Translations under genes and position numbers: made by a program
Assembly: GCA_035295745.1 (NCBI GenBank)
Contig: DATGIL010000071.1
Location: 186,001-250,000, forward strand
Length of the DNA: 64,000 nt
Reading direction: 5' to 3'
Source of the DNA: JAIQFL01 sp035295745
Lineage (GTDB): Bacteria; Acidobacteriota; Terriglobia; Bryobacterales; Bryobacteraceae
The notes under the pieces: generated by a model
What the model was told of the DNA's origin: nothing
What the model saw: only the letters and a program-made list of their open reading frames with translations
Database searches by the model: none
Shown here: piece after piece, positions 27,001-34,638 of the stretch
Layout: every line of letters begins with the position of its first letter
Position numbering within the stretch: position 1 is the first letter of the stretch

Positions 27001-27339
27001 GGCATCCGGCCGAACTATACAGGAGCCAGTCTCTATGCCGCTCCTCCGGGATTGAATCTGAATCCAGCAGCTTTCTCGGCGCCTCTTGCAGGCGAGTGGG
27101 GCGACGCCGGCCGCGATTCCATCATTGGTCCGGGCCAATTCACGTTGAATAGCCAGATGGGGCGTTCCTTCACGGTGGGCGACCGCCACAGTCTGGATCT
27201 GCGGTTTGATATGAGCAATGCTCTCAACCACGTCACCTTCCAGAGCTGGACGACGAATATCCTGAGCCCGCAATTCGGACTTAACGCCAGCCCCAATCAG
27301 ATGCGTGTAGTACGTGCCACTTTGCGATTGAGGTTCTGA
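24097..27339 (+). CDS. Oar-like TonB-dependent outer-membrane receptor with N-terminal CarboxypepD domain
   Basis: The protein is about 1080 residues. I prefer the TTG at 24097, which has GAGGAG 7 nt upstream and gives a normal signal peptide (KRIPKFIRNSILGCLAVISL); the ATG at 24055 in the same frame has no ribosome site and would lengthen the n-region. Next comes a carboxypeptidase-regulatory-like domain (PVPGVTITMTQGDKRLMAVS, QQGAYSFPDLPEG), a long Pro/Ala/Thr linker, then a large beta-barrel with the acidobacterial AERAGDFSQ and LLSLFPAPNF segments and a terminal aromatic LRF. Such receptors import large or polymeric substrates. It forms an operon with the VWA gene one base downstream. Confidence 0.9.
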   Translation: MTVLKRIPKFIRNSILGCLAVISLTAAEHHGQVKFAGLPVPGVTITMTQGDKRLMAVSDQQGAYSFPDLPEGVWTIQVEMLTFAPIKQEVAVGPNAPSAVWELKMLPFDEIKASAPPPAAPATPATTTASAPPQNGETPAAGNNPAPSAPSIAQAAQAVNGKKPPAPPKKGKNGAAPTTTAQSGFQRTGVNAATDAAKPPDTPAPAPGSAASPAADSGPSDGLLINGSQNNGASSPFAQNPAFGNNRRGFRSPYQMSIATVLDNSALDASPYSLSGQFVPKPSTNRFQGIASFGGPLNIKHIIPASRYPINFFVSYSWARNRNGSTTPGLMPTAAERAGDFSQVLTPQGTPVQIFDPTTGQPFPNNAIPQNRISPQAQALLSLFPAPNFASTSYNYQIPIVSSTTADDINSRLSKTLSPKNQVYGLFAYSRSHSVNPNTAGFGFIDTLDTTGVHGSATFNHRFGTRIFSLVSVDYNRSTTETNPYFANKENISGQAGIGGNNQDPINWGPPALNFASSITGLSDGNFNHNRNQTTSLTLDTKWNRRSHNFDFGTDVRFQEFNILSQANPRGGFTFNGTATQQILNGVAVQGTGFDFADFLLGVPDQSSIAFGNADKYLRSKVYDAFVEDDWRVRAGFTMKLGFRWDYSTPITELYGRLVNLDIAPFYGPISPIVANAPVGSVTGLHYPDSLIKPDKHEFQPRIAIAWHPFLASSLSIRAGYGVYYDTSIYQVIAQNMLQQYPLSKSSSVQNSPANPLTLADGFNTPPNVVSNTFAVDPNLRVGYVQNWQVSAQRDLPAALIVTAIYNGIKGTRGQQSFYPNTYPEGVANPCPICLPGYRYLTSNGNSTREAGTIQLRRRLHNGFTSSVSYTLSKAIDDAALGGKGGAVIAQNWLNLSAERALSNFDSHHTLQVQIQYSTGVGVAGGALLSGWRGLLLKEWTITSQINVSSGLPLTPFYPAPVVGTGITGIRPNYTGASLYAAPPGLNLNPAAFSAPLAGEWGDAGRDSIIGPGQFTLNSQMGRSFTVGDRHSLDLRFDMSNALNHVTFQSWTTNILSPQFGLNASPNQMRVVRATLRLRF

Positions 27340-27340
27340 C

Positions 27341-29488
27341 ATGCGAACGATACGACCTTTCCTGATCGCTTTCCTGCTTCCGTTGGTGGCGGTTCCACAA
27401 AACCAGCCGCCGAAGCCTGCGGCATCTTCTAATCAAGCTCCGGCCGCCGGCGAGCCAGTGAAGTTCACAAGCCTCTCTCAGTTAGTGGAAGAGATGGTGT
27501 CGGTGAAGGACAAGGACGGGAAGGTGATCGAAGGCCTGACCGCCAAGGACTTCGTCGTCACTGAGGACGGCAAGCCGCAGACCATCAGCTTCTGCTATTT
27601 CCAGAAGCTCGACGAGATCGCGGAACCGGACCCCGCGGCGGCGGCTGCGGCGGAAGCCGTCAAGCCCACCGCGGCCGAATTGAAGAAACCGGCAGTCGAT
27701 TCGCTCACCAAGAACCAGATCGCGGTGGAGAAGCCGGGCGACATCCGCTACAAGAATCGCCGCCTCCTGGTGCTGTACTTCGACATGAGCGCGATGCCGA
27801 TTCCCGACCAGTTGCGCGCCCTGGCTGCCGCCCGCAAGTTCGTGCTGACGCAGATGACCAAGCAGGACTTGATGGCGATGATGGAGTACTCGAGCGGCTC
27901 CGTGAAGGTGCTGCAAGACTTCACCGACGACAAGGACGCACTGAACCAGCAGATCGAAACGCTGATCGTGGGAGAGGACCAAGGCTTTACCGGCGACGAC
28001 AACGACGCAGCTTCGGGCGATACCGGCGCGGCATTCGGCCAAGACGATAGCGAATTCAATATCTTCAACACCGACCGCCAGTTGGCCGCGCTGCAGACCG
28101 CGGTCAATATGCTTGCGGGCCTCAACGAAAAGAAGTCGATGATCTACTTTGCGAGCGGCTTGACGCTGCAGGGTGTGGACAACCAGGCGCAGATGCGCGC
28201 GACCACCAATGCCGCGGCGCGCGCGAATGTGTCGTTGTGGCCGATCGATGCACGCGGCTTGGTCGCACAGGCACCTCTGGGAGACGCCCATTCACCCAAT
28301 CCGGGCGGACTGGGTATGTACTCCGGCGCCGGAGCGATGGCGCTGACGACCCGGCTGCAACGGTCGCAGGACACCATGTACTCGCTGGCGGCGGATACCG
28401 GCGGGAAGGCACTGTTCGACGTCAACGATCTTTCGCTGGGCATCGTGAATGCGCAGAAGGCCAACAATAGCTATTACATCCTTGGGTACTACAGCACCAA
28501 CAGCAATCCCGACGGCAAGTTCCGCAAGATCAAGATCGAACTCAAGGAACTCAGCGCCAAGCTGGACTATCGCGCGGGATACTTAGGGCCGAAGGTCTTC
28601 GGAAAATTCAACGCCGCCGACAAGGAACGGCAGTTGGAAGACGCTCTAATGTTAGGCGACCCGATCACCGACCTCACGATTCAGATGGAGGTGAATTATT
28701 TTCAGCTGAACCGCGCCGAGTATTATGTGCCTGTGGTGATGAAGATCCCCGGGCGCGAGCTGGCGCTTGCACGCCGAGGTGGCGCCGAACGGACGGTGAT
28801 CGACTTCATTGGCGAAATCAAAGATGAATACGGCGCCACCATCCAGAACATTCGCGATAAGGTGGACACGAAGCTCACGGGCGGGACCGCGCAACAGTGG
28901 GCCAAGGTGCCGATCCAGTACGTCACCGGCTATACCCTGTTGCCGGGGACGTACACCATCAAAGTGTTGGCCCGCGATGACGAGACGGGTCGCATCGGCA
29001 CTTACATGAACAAGTTCCTGATTCCAAATCTGCTCAAGGAAGACAAGCGGGTTCCGATCAGTTCGGTGGTGCTGAGCAGCCAGCGCGTGGACATGCGGGA
29101 CTCGTTGTACACCGCGGGCAAAGATAAGGTAGAAGCCGCCAATCCGCTGGTGCAGGACGGGTTGAAGCTGATTCCGAGCGTCACGCGGGTGTTCAGCAAG
29201 AGCAAAGAGATGTACATCTATTTGCAGGCGTACGAGCGGACCGCGACCACGAGTACGCAGCCCCTGGTCGCGTTTGTGACTTTCTACCGCGGGCAGACGA
29301 AGGCGTTTGAGACTCCGGCACTTCCGGTGACGGATGGGCTCGATGCCAAATCGAAGGCAGTGCCGCTAAAGTTCGCCATTGCGCTGGACAAGCTCCAGCC
29401 AGGGCAATACGACTGCCAGGTGAGCGTGGTGGATCCGACCAATCAGAAGGCGAACTTCTGGCAGGCCCCCGTGATGCTGGTGCCTTAG
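27341..29488 (+). CDS. Exported VWFA-related acidobacterial-domain protein
   Basis: The 715-residue protein has a signal peptide (MRTIRPFLIAFLLPLVAV), then the TIGR03436-type region: VSVKDKDGKVIEGLTAKDF, VVTEDGKPQ, then a von Willebrand A fold with LLVLYFDMSAMP in the MIDAS position, where DxSxS is altered to DMSAM. NNSYYILGYYSTNSNPDGKF and KIKIELK mark the end of the VWA part. The C-terminal half is beta-rich. Its ATG follows the receptor stop by one base, so the two are co-transcribed and may cooperate at the outer membrane. The family role is unknown. Confidence 0.88.
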   Translation: MRTIRPFLIAFLLPLVAVPQNQPPKPAASSNQAPAAGEPVKFTSLSQLVEEMVSVKDKDGKVIEGLTAKDFVVTEDGKPQTISFCYFQKLDEIAEPDPAAAAAAEAVKPTAAELKKPAVDSLTKNQIAVEKPGDIRYKNRRLLVLYFDMSAMPIPDQLRALAAARKFVLTQMTKQDLMAMMEYSSGSVKVLQDFTDDKDALNQQIETLIVGEDQGFTGDDNDAASGDTGAAFGQDDSEFNIFNTDRQLAALQTAVNMLAGLNEKKSMIYFASGLTLQGVDNQAQMRATTNAAARANVSLWPIDARGLVAQAPLGDAHSPNPGGLGMYSGAGAMALTTRLQRSQDTMYSLAADTGGKALFDVNDLSLGIVNAQKANNSYYILGYYSTNSNPDGKFRKIKIELKELSAKLDYRAGYLGPKVFGKFNAADKERQLEDALMLGDPITDLTIQMEVNYFQLNRAEYYVPVVMKIPGRELALARRGGAERTVIDFIGEIKDEYGATIQNIRDKVDTKLTGGTAQQWAKVPIQYVTGYTLLPGTYTIKVLARDDETGRIGTYMNKFLIPNLLKEDKRVPISSVVLSSQRVDMRDSLYTAGKDKVEAANPLVQDGLKLIPSVTRVFSKSKEMYIYLQAYERTATTSTQPLVAFVTFYRGQTKAFETPALPVTDGLDAKSKAVPLKFAIALDKLQPGQYDCQVSVVDPTNQKANFWQAPVMLVP

Positions 29489-29818
29489 AACCGGGGGGCG
29501 CATCGGCGCGCGGTACGTGGGTGTCTGGGTCATGAATTCATCTGACGTGGCGCGGACACTCCTGTCTGCAGCCTCGGCACTCTTGCCGAGGCTTTTCGGA
29601 CTGTTGCCCATTCCCAGCGACAATAGAGCATAGGCATGCTAATCGCGCCGTTGGACGGGTCCTGGATGATGGGGCAGTCAGCTTTCGGAGGCGCCCAGGT
29701 TCGTTTGCTCACTCAAGAGCCGCATGGAGGCATGAATCTGGACTGGTCGTCTTAACTGGCCTTCGCAGCATCCCCTGCGGCCAAACGCCGCACTCCCTAC
29801 CTTGAAAGCAGTATAATC
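29489..29818. other. 330-bp intergenic region between the VWA gene and lepB
   Basis: Apart from the terminator at 29571-29597 no gene is seen. A TATAAT at 29812-29817 abuts the ATG of the signal peptidase gene and has no good -35 partner. Confidence 0.55.
29571..29597 (+). terminator. Rho-independent terminator of the receptor-VWA operon
   Basis: GCCTCGGCA and TGCCGAGGC form a perfect 9-bp stem with a CTCT loop, followed by TTTTC. It lies 82 bp beyond the VWA stop. Confidence 0.85.
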
Positions 29819-30442
29819 ATGGGTAGCGGACCTGGGATGCAGGAATACGACAACCCGGCGGTCGTCCCGGCGCTTCCCCTGGAGAGTGAGCGCGCGAAAG
29901 AGCGTACCCGATCCAGCCTGTGGAGTGCGCTTTCGTGGGTGCGCGACCTGGCGTTTTCGGTGTTGATCGCAGTCGTGCTGATTGTTTTTATCTACCAGCC
30001 AGTCAAGGTAGAAGGCACCAGCATGACCCCTACGCTCCTGAACGACGAGCGCATCTTCATCAATAAGTTCACCTATCGATTCGGACTCTCGAATATCGCC
30101 CGCGGCGACACAGTCGTATTCTGGTATCCCGGCGACACCAGCAAGTCGTATATCAAGCGGGTGATTGGGGTGCCCGGCGATCGGATCCGTGTGGACGGCG
30201 GGCAGGTGTGGGTGAACGGCCAGTTGCTGGAAGAAGAGTACGTGCCGCCGATCAATCGGGACAATGTTTCCTGGCGCGACGGCGAAGAGCAAGTGGTGCC
30301 GAACGATAAATACTTCGTTCTGGGCGACCACCGCAATTCCTCGAGCGATAGCCGGACGTGGGGCTATGTCCCCCGGGACAACATCTACGGGCGCGCCGTT
30401 TTCGTCTATTGGCCCCTGGATAAGATGGGCCGCCTCAAGTAG
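29819..30442 (+). CDS. lepB: Signal peptidase I
   Basis: The 207-residue protein has one membrane anchor (LAFSVLIAVVLIVFIYQPV, residues 44-62), the catalytic serine S68 in EGTSMTPTL and the catalytic lysine K113 in SYIKRVIGVPGD, followed by the GDHRNSSSDSR box. It cleaves signal peptides at the outer face of the inner membrane, which suits the many exported proteins nearby. The start is uncertain: the ATG at 29819 is only one base after a TATAAT, so the in-frame ATG at 29837 could be used instead. Confidence 0.94.
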   Translation: MGSGPGMQEYDNPAVVPALPLESERAKERTRSSLWSALSWVRDLAFSVLIAVVLIVFIYQPVKVEGTSMTPTLLNDERIFINKFTYRFGLSNIARGDTVVFWYPGDTSKSYIKRVIGVPGDRIRVDGGQVWVNGQLLEEEYVPPINRDNVSWRDGEEQVVPNDKYFVLGDHRNSSSDSRTWGYVPRDNIYGRAVFVYWPLDKMGRLK

Positions 30443-30443
30443 T

Positions 30444-30656
30444 TCACTTCCGCAGAACCCACATCACCAGCGTCAGCAAGAGACTGATCAAAGCGCAGGT
30501 AGCCAGTGGAAAGTAGAAGCTGCCGTTCTTGCCCTGAATGTAGATATCGCCCGGCAGACGCCCCAGTCTGATGGGCAGGCGTCCCGCGAACGTCACCAGG
30601 AGTCCCACCCCCACCAGCACGAGGCCGGCAGTAATCAACATGCGGCCCAGCGGCAT
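30444..30656 (-). CDS. DUF2905 small membrane protein
   Basis: The 70-residue protein MPLGRMLITAGLVLVGVGLL... has an N-terminal membrane helix, the conserved LGRLPGDIYIQGKNGSFYFP block of DUF2905, and a second membrane helix (CALISLLLTLVMWVL). The much longer frame upstream has no such features. It is convergent with lepB, one base apart. Function unknown. Confidence 0.9.
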   Translation of the reverse strand: MPLGRMLITAGLVLVGVGLLVTFAGRLPIRLGRLPGDIYIQGKNGSFYFPLATCALISLLLTLVMWVLRK

Positions 30657-30683
30657 AACTCCAGTCTGGCACAATCGCCTTGG

Positions 30684-30695
30684 TAAAATAGGCGG
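30684..30695 (+). promoter_or_regulatory. Extended -10-like box before the class IV aminotransferase, candidate leaderless promoter
   Basis: TGGTAAAAT (TAAAAT at 30684-30689) matches an extended -10. The GTG start at 30696 follows after 6 nt and there is no Shine-Dalgarno sequence. Confidence 0.45.
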
Positions 30696-31559
30696 GTGCT
30701 CCATCGTCACATCCTTCACAATGAAATGATCCGGCCCGCTACGGATGCAGCTCTTTCGGCCAGTCAGGTCGGGCTGCTGTCCGGATGGGGGGTCTTCAGC
30801 ACCCTGCGCGTGGCAGATGGAGTCCTTTTCGCGTTTGAGCGGCACTGGGCTCGCATCACCCGCGACGCCAATGCGATGCACGTACCGCTGCCTGCCGATC
30901 CCGAGAAAATTCGGCGCAGGCTGCTCGATTTGATTGACGCGAATGGAGCACACAATTCGACGCTGCGGCTGGTCATCGTGCGCAACGGGGGCGGGATGTG
31001 GGCAAATCCGTCGCCGGATCGTCCTAGCGACGTGATTGCGCTGACCGCAGACTCGAAAAATTGGGGCGGCGGCGTGAAACTCGCTTACCAGACCAACGGA
31101 CGCCACGCAGCATGTCCATTCGCCGGGACCAAGATCCTCTCCTGGGCGATGAACCTCACTTGGCTGGAGAATGCGCAGCGCCGCGGATTCGACGAGGTGG
31201 TGCTCTTGAACGAGCACGGCGAGGTGGCCGAATGCACCTCCGCCAACATCTTCGCGGCCCAGGGTGGTCAGGTGTGGACTCCGCCCTTGAGTTCCGGATG
31301 CCTGCCCGGCATCACCCGCGAAGTATTACTCGAAATCCAGATCCCCGGAATCGAGGTGCGCGAAAAGAATCTGAAGCCCGCCGAGCTGGAATCCGCAGAC
31401 GAAGTCTTCATCACCTCGACGACTCGCGATCTTCTGCCGGTCCACGAGATCGAAGGCAAGGATTTGAAGCGCGGTGAAACGGCACGGATTGCTATGCAGA
31501 AGGCGTTCGCCCTTTTTGTGGATCGCTACGTTGCGGAACACGCTGGGGTCGCGAGATAG
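30696..31559 (+). CDS. Class IV PLP-dependent aminotransferase or aminodeoxychorismate lyase
   Basis: The 287-residue protein matches fold type IV PLP enzymes: SQVGLLSGWGVFSTLRV (the D/QxGxxxGxGxFxT region), RLVIVRNGGG, the probable PLP lysine K146 in AGTKILSW, and GEVAECTSANIFAAQGGQVW. C-terminal GITREVLLE and ADEVFITSTTRDLLPV are also typical. Members include branched-chain aminotransferase (IlvE), D-amino acid transaminase and PabC; the sequence alone does not decide. GTG is chosen because ILHNEM fits the family's first strand. Cytosolic. Confidence 0.85.
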   Translation: MLHRHILHNEMIRPATDAALSASQVGLLSGWGVFSTLRVADGVLFAFERHWARITRDANAMHVPLPADPEKIRRRLLDLIDANGAHNSTLRLVIVRNGGGMWANPSPDRPSDVIALTADSKNWGGGVKLAYQTNGRHAACPFAGTKILSWAMNLTWLENAQRRGFDEVVLLNEHGEVAECTSANIFAAQGGQVWTPPLSSGCLPGITREVLLEIQIPGIEVREKNLKPAELESADEVFITSTTRDLLPVHEIEGKDLKRGETARIAMQKAFALFVDRYVAEHAGVAR

Positions 31560-32367
31560 GCGGGGGAAAAGTCTTGGGGGCCTCGGATGTGGCCCCATAA
31601 AACAGGAGTGGTTCCAGGCGACCCGATTCCCAGCTCTGTTCACCACCGGCATGCACGGTACTGAACAATGCGATTCAAAAGAGCCGGACGTTTAGCCTTT
31701 CTGCTCCCCGATGACCGTTTTTCCCAGTCACCAGATCAATGCTTCCAGACACGCCGCGTTCTGTCTTTCGATCGGGGCCGGATGCTCGTAACGACCTTTC
31801 CCTCGTCCGCAACGCCGCCGTGTTTCTCGGCTTCCATTCCGGAGTCAACGTTCCTGGCCTGTTACTTCACATCCCTACTCGCCGCTTCCTCTGCCCGTTC
31901 GGCCTTTCTGCTCCGCTGCCTTCTGCTGGTTTGCCCCAGCCAAAGGCCGCCTCACTGCTTCTGGCCCGTTGCAGTCTCCACAGCTCGTTCGAGTGACCAC
32001 TCGTCCAACCTCCACTCCCCTTAGGGATTTTTACGTCCCGCCGGATCAAAGCGTTCTGCTGGACTCGCGGCCTCTCGGCCCGCCTTCCGAACACGCCCGA
32101 TTTCCCTTCGCTCCCCGCCGCCGGTTTCTATCTCTAGTGTTTCGGCTGCGGATCACCGTTCCAGGCCCGCTACGTTTTCGGAGGCTTGCTGTTCCTCAAA
32201 CCTCCTGGAACCTTCTTCACTATGATCCTGAAAGGCCGCGTCGGTCAAACCATTTCGGCGAAAAAAGCAGCCTTTTCCTCAACATTTTACTGCTTTGTTT
32301 CGAATCAGTTACAGAGAAGTGCGGTGAATCGCCTGTGCATAAAACGACGATTCGCCGGTCTGTTCTT
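31560..32367. other. About 0.8 kb without a recognisable gene
   Basis: No frame on either strand shows a family motif, a ribosome site or codon bias like the neighbours. The plus strand is pyrimidine-rich and contains many short C/T tracts. It lies between the aminotransferase gene and the convergent YCF48-like gene and may be a decayed element or an RNA-coding region. See findings. Confidence 0.5.
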
Positions 32368-33483
32368 TTACTTCACGAGCTTGAGAATCATCCCGTTATT
32401 GGTGGCCAGCCACATGTTGTCCTCGTCCACTACCGCGAAGGTTGCACGATTGGCGCTAGCTCGATAATCCACCGTCATCTCGCTCCAGTTGTTGTAATCT
32501 TTGCTCTTCAGCACCTGCACTTTGCCAGGCACCACGTTGCGGATCGGGCCGGGCACTACGGTGCCGGCAAGATAGGCAGTGCCATCGGGAGAGAGCCAGA
32601 TGTCGCTGACCGCGAACCGGCGGTCGCGGTAGACGGTCGAACTGGTGCCTTTCACCCAGTCGATCCTGTAGGCCTCCGAGGGATAGCGAAACGCATTGGA
32701 GTATTCGATCAGCCCCAAGCCCATGCCCATCGGTCCGAAACGGATTCGCGAGATATCGCCGAACAGCGAGGACGAATGTGGTTCCCAGGTCTTGCCGCCA
32801 TCGTTGGTCACCAGCGAATAGGAGAGATGCGGCGTCTCGTAGCGGCTCATGGCGTCTTGCGGATCCATCCAGTCCGGCAAGCGCTGCTCGAAGCGGCGAG
32901 GCGGCAGGTTCCAGCCGCTGATCAAGCCTACCTTCGGGGTTGCGAACGCCACCCAATTGTAGACGCTGTAATTCGGCTGTCCAGGCGGTTCCGACGCGGC
33001 CTTCAAAGGAGCCCAATGGGCGCCGCCGTCGCGGGTTTCTTCGACCTTTTTCTTCGACCCGACGGCCAGTCCGTAGTTCTCATCCAAGAAAAATACGCGC
33101 AGCACGTCAGACGGGAGTCCCGGAACTTTGCGCCAGGTCTTGCCTACCTCTGTGGTCTGCCACAGACCTTTCGTCGTCACCATCCATCCCAGAGTTTCAT
33201 TGAGAAAGAACAGGGAGAGCGGCGGCTCTTTAAGGTCGATGAGTTGCCAGTGGGCGCCACCGTCGGACGTCACCACGGAGACAGGCTTATGGCTCTTGCC
33301 ATCGAGGATCTCGCCCACCGCGACGCCCCGAGTGGCCGAAGCGAAGTGAATGTCCTGAATTGCCAGCGTGGATTTGTTCTTATCGTAGAAGTACTGCACC
33401 TGCCAGCGCTGCGCCACCACCGGCGTCACCCACGCCGTGAAGGCCAACAGCGCGCACAAGGGTCGCACAGTTGGAATGTTCAC
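32368..33483 (-). CDS. Exported YCF48/BNR-repeat beta-propeller protein
   Basis: The 371-residue protein has a signal peptide (TVRPLCALLAFTAWVTPVVA) and repeated propeller blades marked by sequences such as VTSDGGAHWQLI, LWQTTEVGKTWRKVPG, ETRDGGAHWAPL and VTNDGGKTWEPH. These are YCF48/sialidase-type Asp-box repeats (S/T-x-D-x-G-x-x-W). In bacteria such proteins are usually periplasmic assembly or binding factors; the partner is unknown. It begins 5 bp after the GAF-protein gene and is probably in the same transcript. Confidence 0.82.
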   Translation of the reverse strand: MNIPTVRPLCALLAFTAWVTPVVAQRWQVQYFYDKNKSTLAIQDIHFASATRGVAVGEILDGKSHKPVSVVTSDGGAHWQLIDLKEPPLSLFFLNETLGWMVTTKGLWQTTEVGKTWRKVPGLPSDVLRVFFLDENYGLAVGSKKKVEETRDGGAHWAPLKAASEPPGQPNYSVYNWVAFATPKVGLISGWNLPPRRFEQRLPDWMDPQDAMSRYETPHLSYSLVTNDGGKTWEPHSSSLFGDISRIRFGPMGMGLGLIEYSNAFRYPSEAYRIDWVKGTSSTVYRDRRFAVSDIWLSPDGTAYLAGTVVPGPIRNVVPGKVQVLKSKDYNNWSEMTVDYRASANRATFAVVDEDNMWLATNNGMILKLVK

Positions 33484-33488
33484 ACGGT

Positions 33489-34085
33489 TTACTCTTTCAT
33501 CAGAATCGGTCCCGAAGAAAGCACCAGTTCGACATGATTCACCGACTCGAGCATGCTGGGCTCCATCCGCGCGAGCACCAGAACACAGCCCACCTGCTCT
33601 CCCACCGTGGTCAACACTTCCATCTCACTGCCGGTGTGCTGATGGGGCATGCGGTGCTGCACGTTGATCACGCCCACCACACGATTGCGCGCAATCACCG
33701 GAGCGGAAAGGAATGCCTCGAACGAGTCTTCTTCCAGTTCGCCGAATTTCTTAAAGCGGGAATCTTTGTATGCCTCGCGGGGAATCGCCAGCAAGCGCCG
33801 TTCGCGCGCCACCCAGCCCGTCAAACCTTCGTTGGACCGCATCCGCAGCTTGCCAATCGTCGACGGGTGGGGCGTATTGGATGCGCACAACACCAGGTCG
33901 TTGCCATCCAGCAGATACACCAGGCAGGCGTCGCATTCCGTGTACTCCACTACCAGCGAGACGACCCCGCGCAGGACCTCCTGCAGGCTCATCTCGCGGA
34001 CCATAAACCGGCTGATTTTCTGGAACAGACGCAACTGTTGCTCGGTTCTCTGAAAGCGCAATTCGAGCTCTTTGGTCTTCGGCAC
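33489..34085 (-). CDS. GAF-domain protein
   Basis: The 198-residue protein has an N-terminal helix (LRFQRTEQQLRLFQKISRFM) and one GAF domain: SLQEVLRGVVSLVVEYTECD, ACLVYLLDGNDLVLCASN, NEGLTGWVARERR, and SAPVIARNRVVGVINVQHR. It lacks an output domain, so it may bind a small ligand or partner in signalling with the GAF-GAF-PP2C protein nearby. A TATAAT box ends 6 nt before the GTG start, with no Shine-Dalgarno sequence. Confidence 0.85.
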   Translation of the reverse strand: MPKTKELELRFQRTEQQLRLFQKISRFMVREMSLQEVLRGVVSLVVEYTECDACLVYLLDGNDLVLCASNTPHPSTIGKLRMRSNEGLTGWVARERRLLAIPREAYKDSRFKKFGELEEDSFEAFLSAPVIARNRVVGVINVQHRMPHQHTGSEMEVLTTVGEQVGCVLVLARMEPSMLESVNHVELVLSSGPILMKE

Positions 34086-34091
34086 GACTTT

Positions 34092-34097
34092 ATTATA
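34092..34097 (-). promoter_or_regulatory. Perfect -10 box 6 nt before the GAF gene GTG start, candidate leaderless promoter
   Basis: TATAAT on the minus strand, then AAAGTC, then GTG. No clear -35 is seen. Confidence 0.5.
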
Positions 34098-34265
34098 CGG
34101 GGCTCACAGGGGGTAGGATTGGGGATATTAGGGGCTAGGGCTTTAGGGCTATCAGCAGTTCGTCGAGCGCTCCAGTCGATGCTCGGCGTTCCAGATGCAT
34201 TCCAAATAGTTCGAAGCTGACTGCGTTGATGGAAGAAGAAGATCGAGATTTAAGACGATGCCTGC

Positions 34266-34284
34266 CGCCGGTGATGCACCGGCG
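34266..34284. terminator. Hairpin downstream of the rpiB-deoC-rsbU-chorismate mutase operon
   Basis: CGCCGGTG and CACCGGCG form a perfect 8-bp stem with an ATG loop, about 65 bp beyond the chorismate mutase stop. There is no U-tract, so termination is uncertain. Confidence 0.3.
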
Positions 34285-34350
34285 CAAGGGCGAGGCCGAT
34301 ACCCGCTTTCTCTACGCCTCGGCGTTTCGGCGATAAACCCGGGTCAGCCT

Positions 34351-34638
34351 CTAGCGCAAATGCCGCTTCTCGAGTTCGATGAAATGCGCCACCAGATCGC
34401 GGTACAGCCGCTCCACAAAATCGGGATCCAGCTTCTCGCGTTCGGCCCACTTCCGCCTCGTCTCGATCATCGACGCCAGCCGGTCCGGTGCCGCGACCTC
34501 CGCTTCACTCGCCTTGAACCGTGCGGCGTTTCGCACATAATCGGCGCGCAAGCCGAGCAGCGCCATCATCTGCTCATCTACCCGGTCAATCGCGCTGCGT
34601 ACGTCCGCCAGCGAGTTGCAGTCCGTCGGCGTCTTCAT
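34351..34638 (-). CDS. Chorismate mutase type II (AroQ/PchB-like)
   Basis: The 95-residue helical protein shows the AroQ pattern: IDRVDEQMMALLGLRADYVR followed by FKASEAEVAAPDRLASMIET and WAEREKLDPDFVERLYRDL. The segment VRNAARFKASEAEVAAPDR is closer in style to PchB-type isochorismate pyruvate lyases than to the classical mutase. It may make prephenate for aromatic amino acids, or act on isochorismate. The ATG overlaps the stop of the phosphatase gene by 4 bp, so translation is coupled. No signal peptide. Confidence 0.85.
   Translation of the reverse strand: MKTPTDCNSLADVRSAIDRVDEQMMALLGLRADYVRNAARFKASEAEVAAPDRLASMIETRRKWAEREKLDPDFVERLYRDLVAHFIELEKRHLR

Noticed and set aside
29812..29817. 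Perfect TATAAT directly before the lepB ATG as a leaderless promoter
   Set aside because: It is only one base from the ATG, which would put transcription start inside the gene, and no -35 is seen; it may serve the later ATG at 29837.
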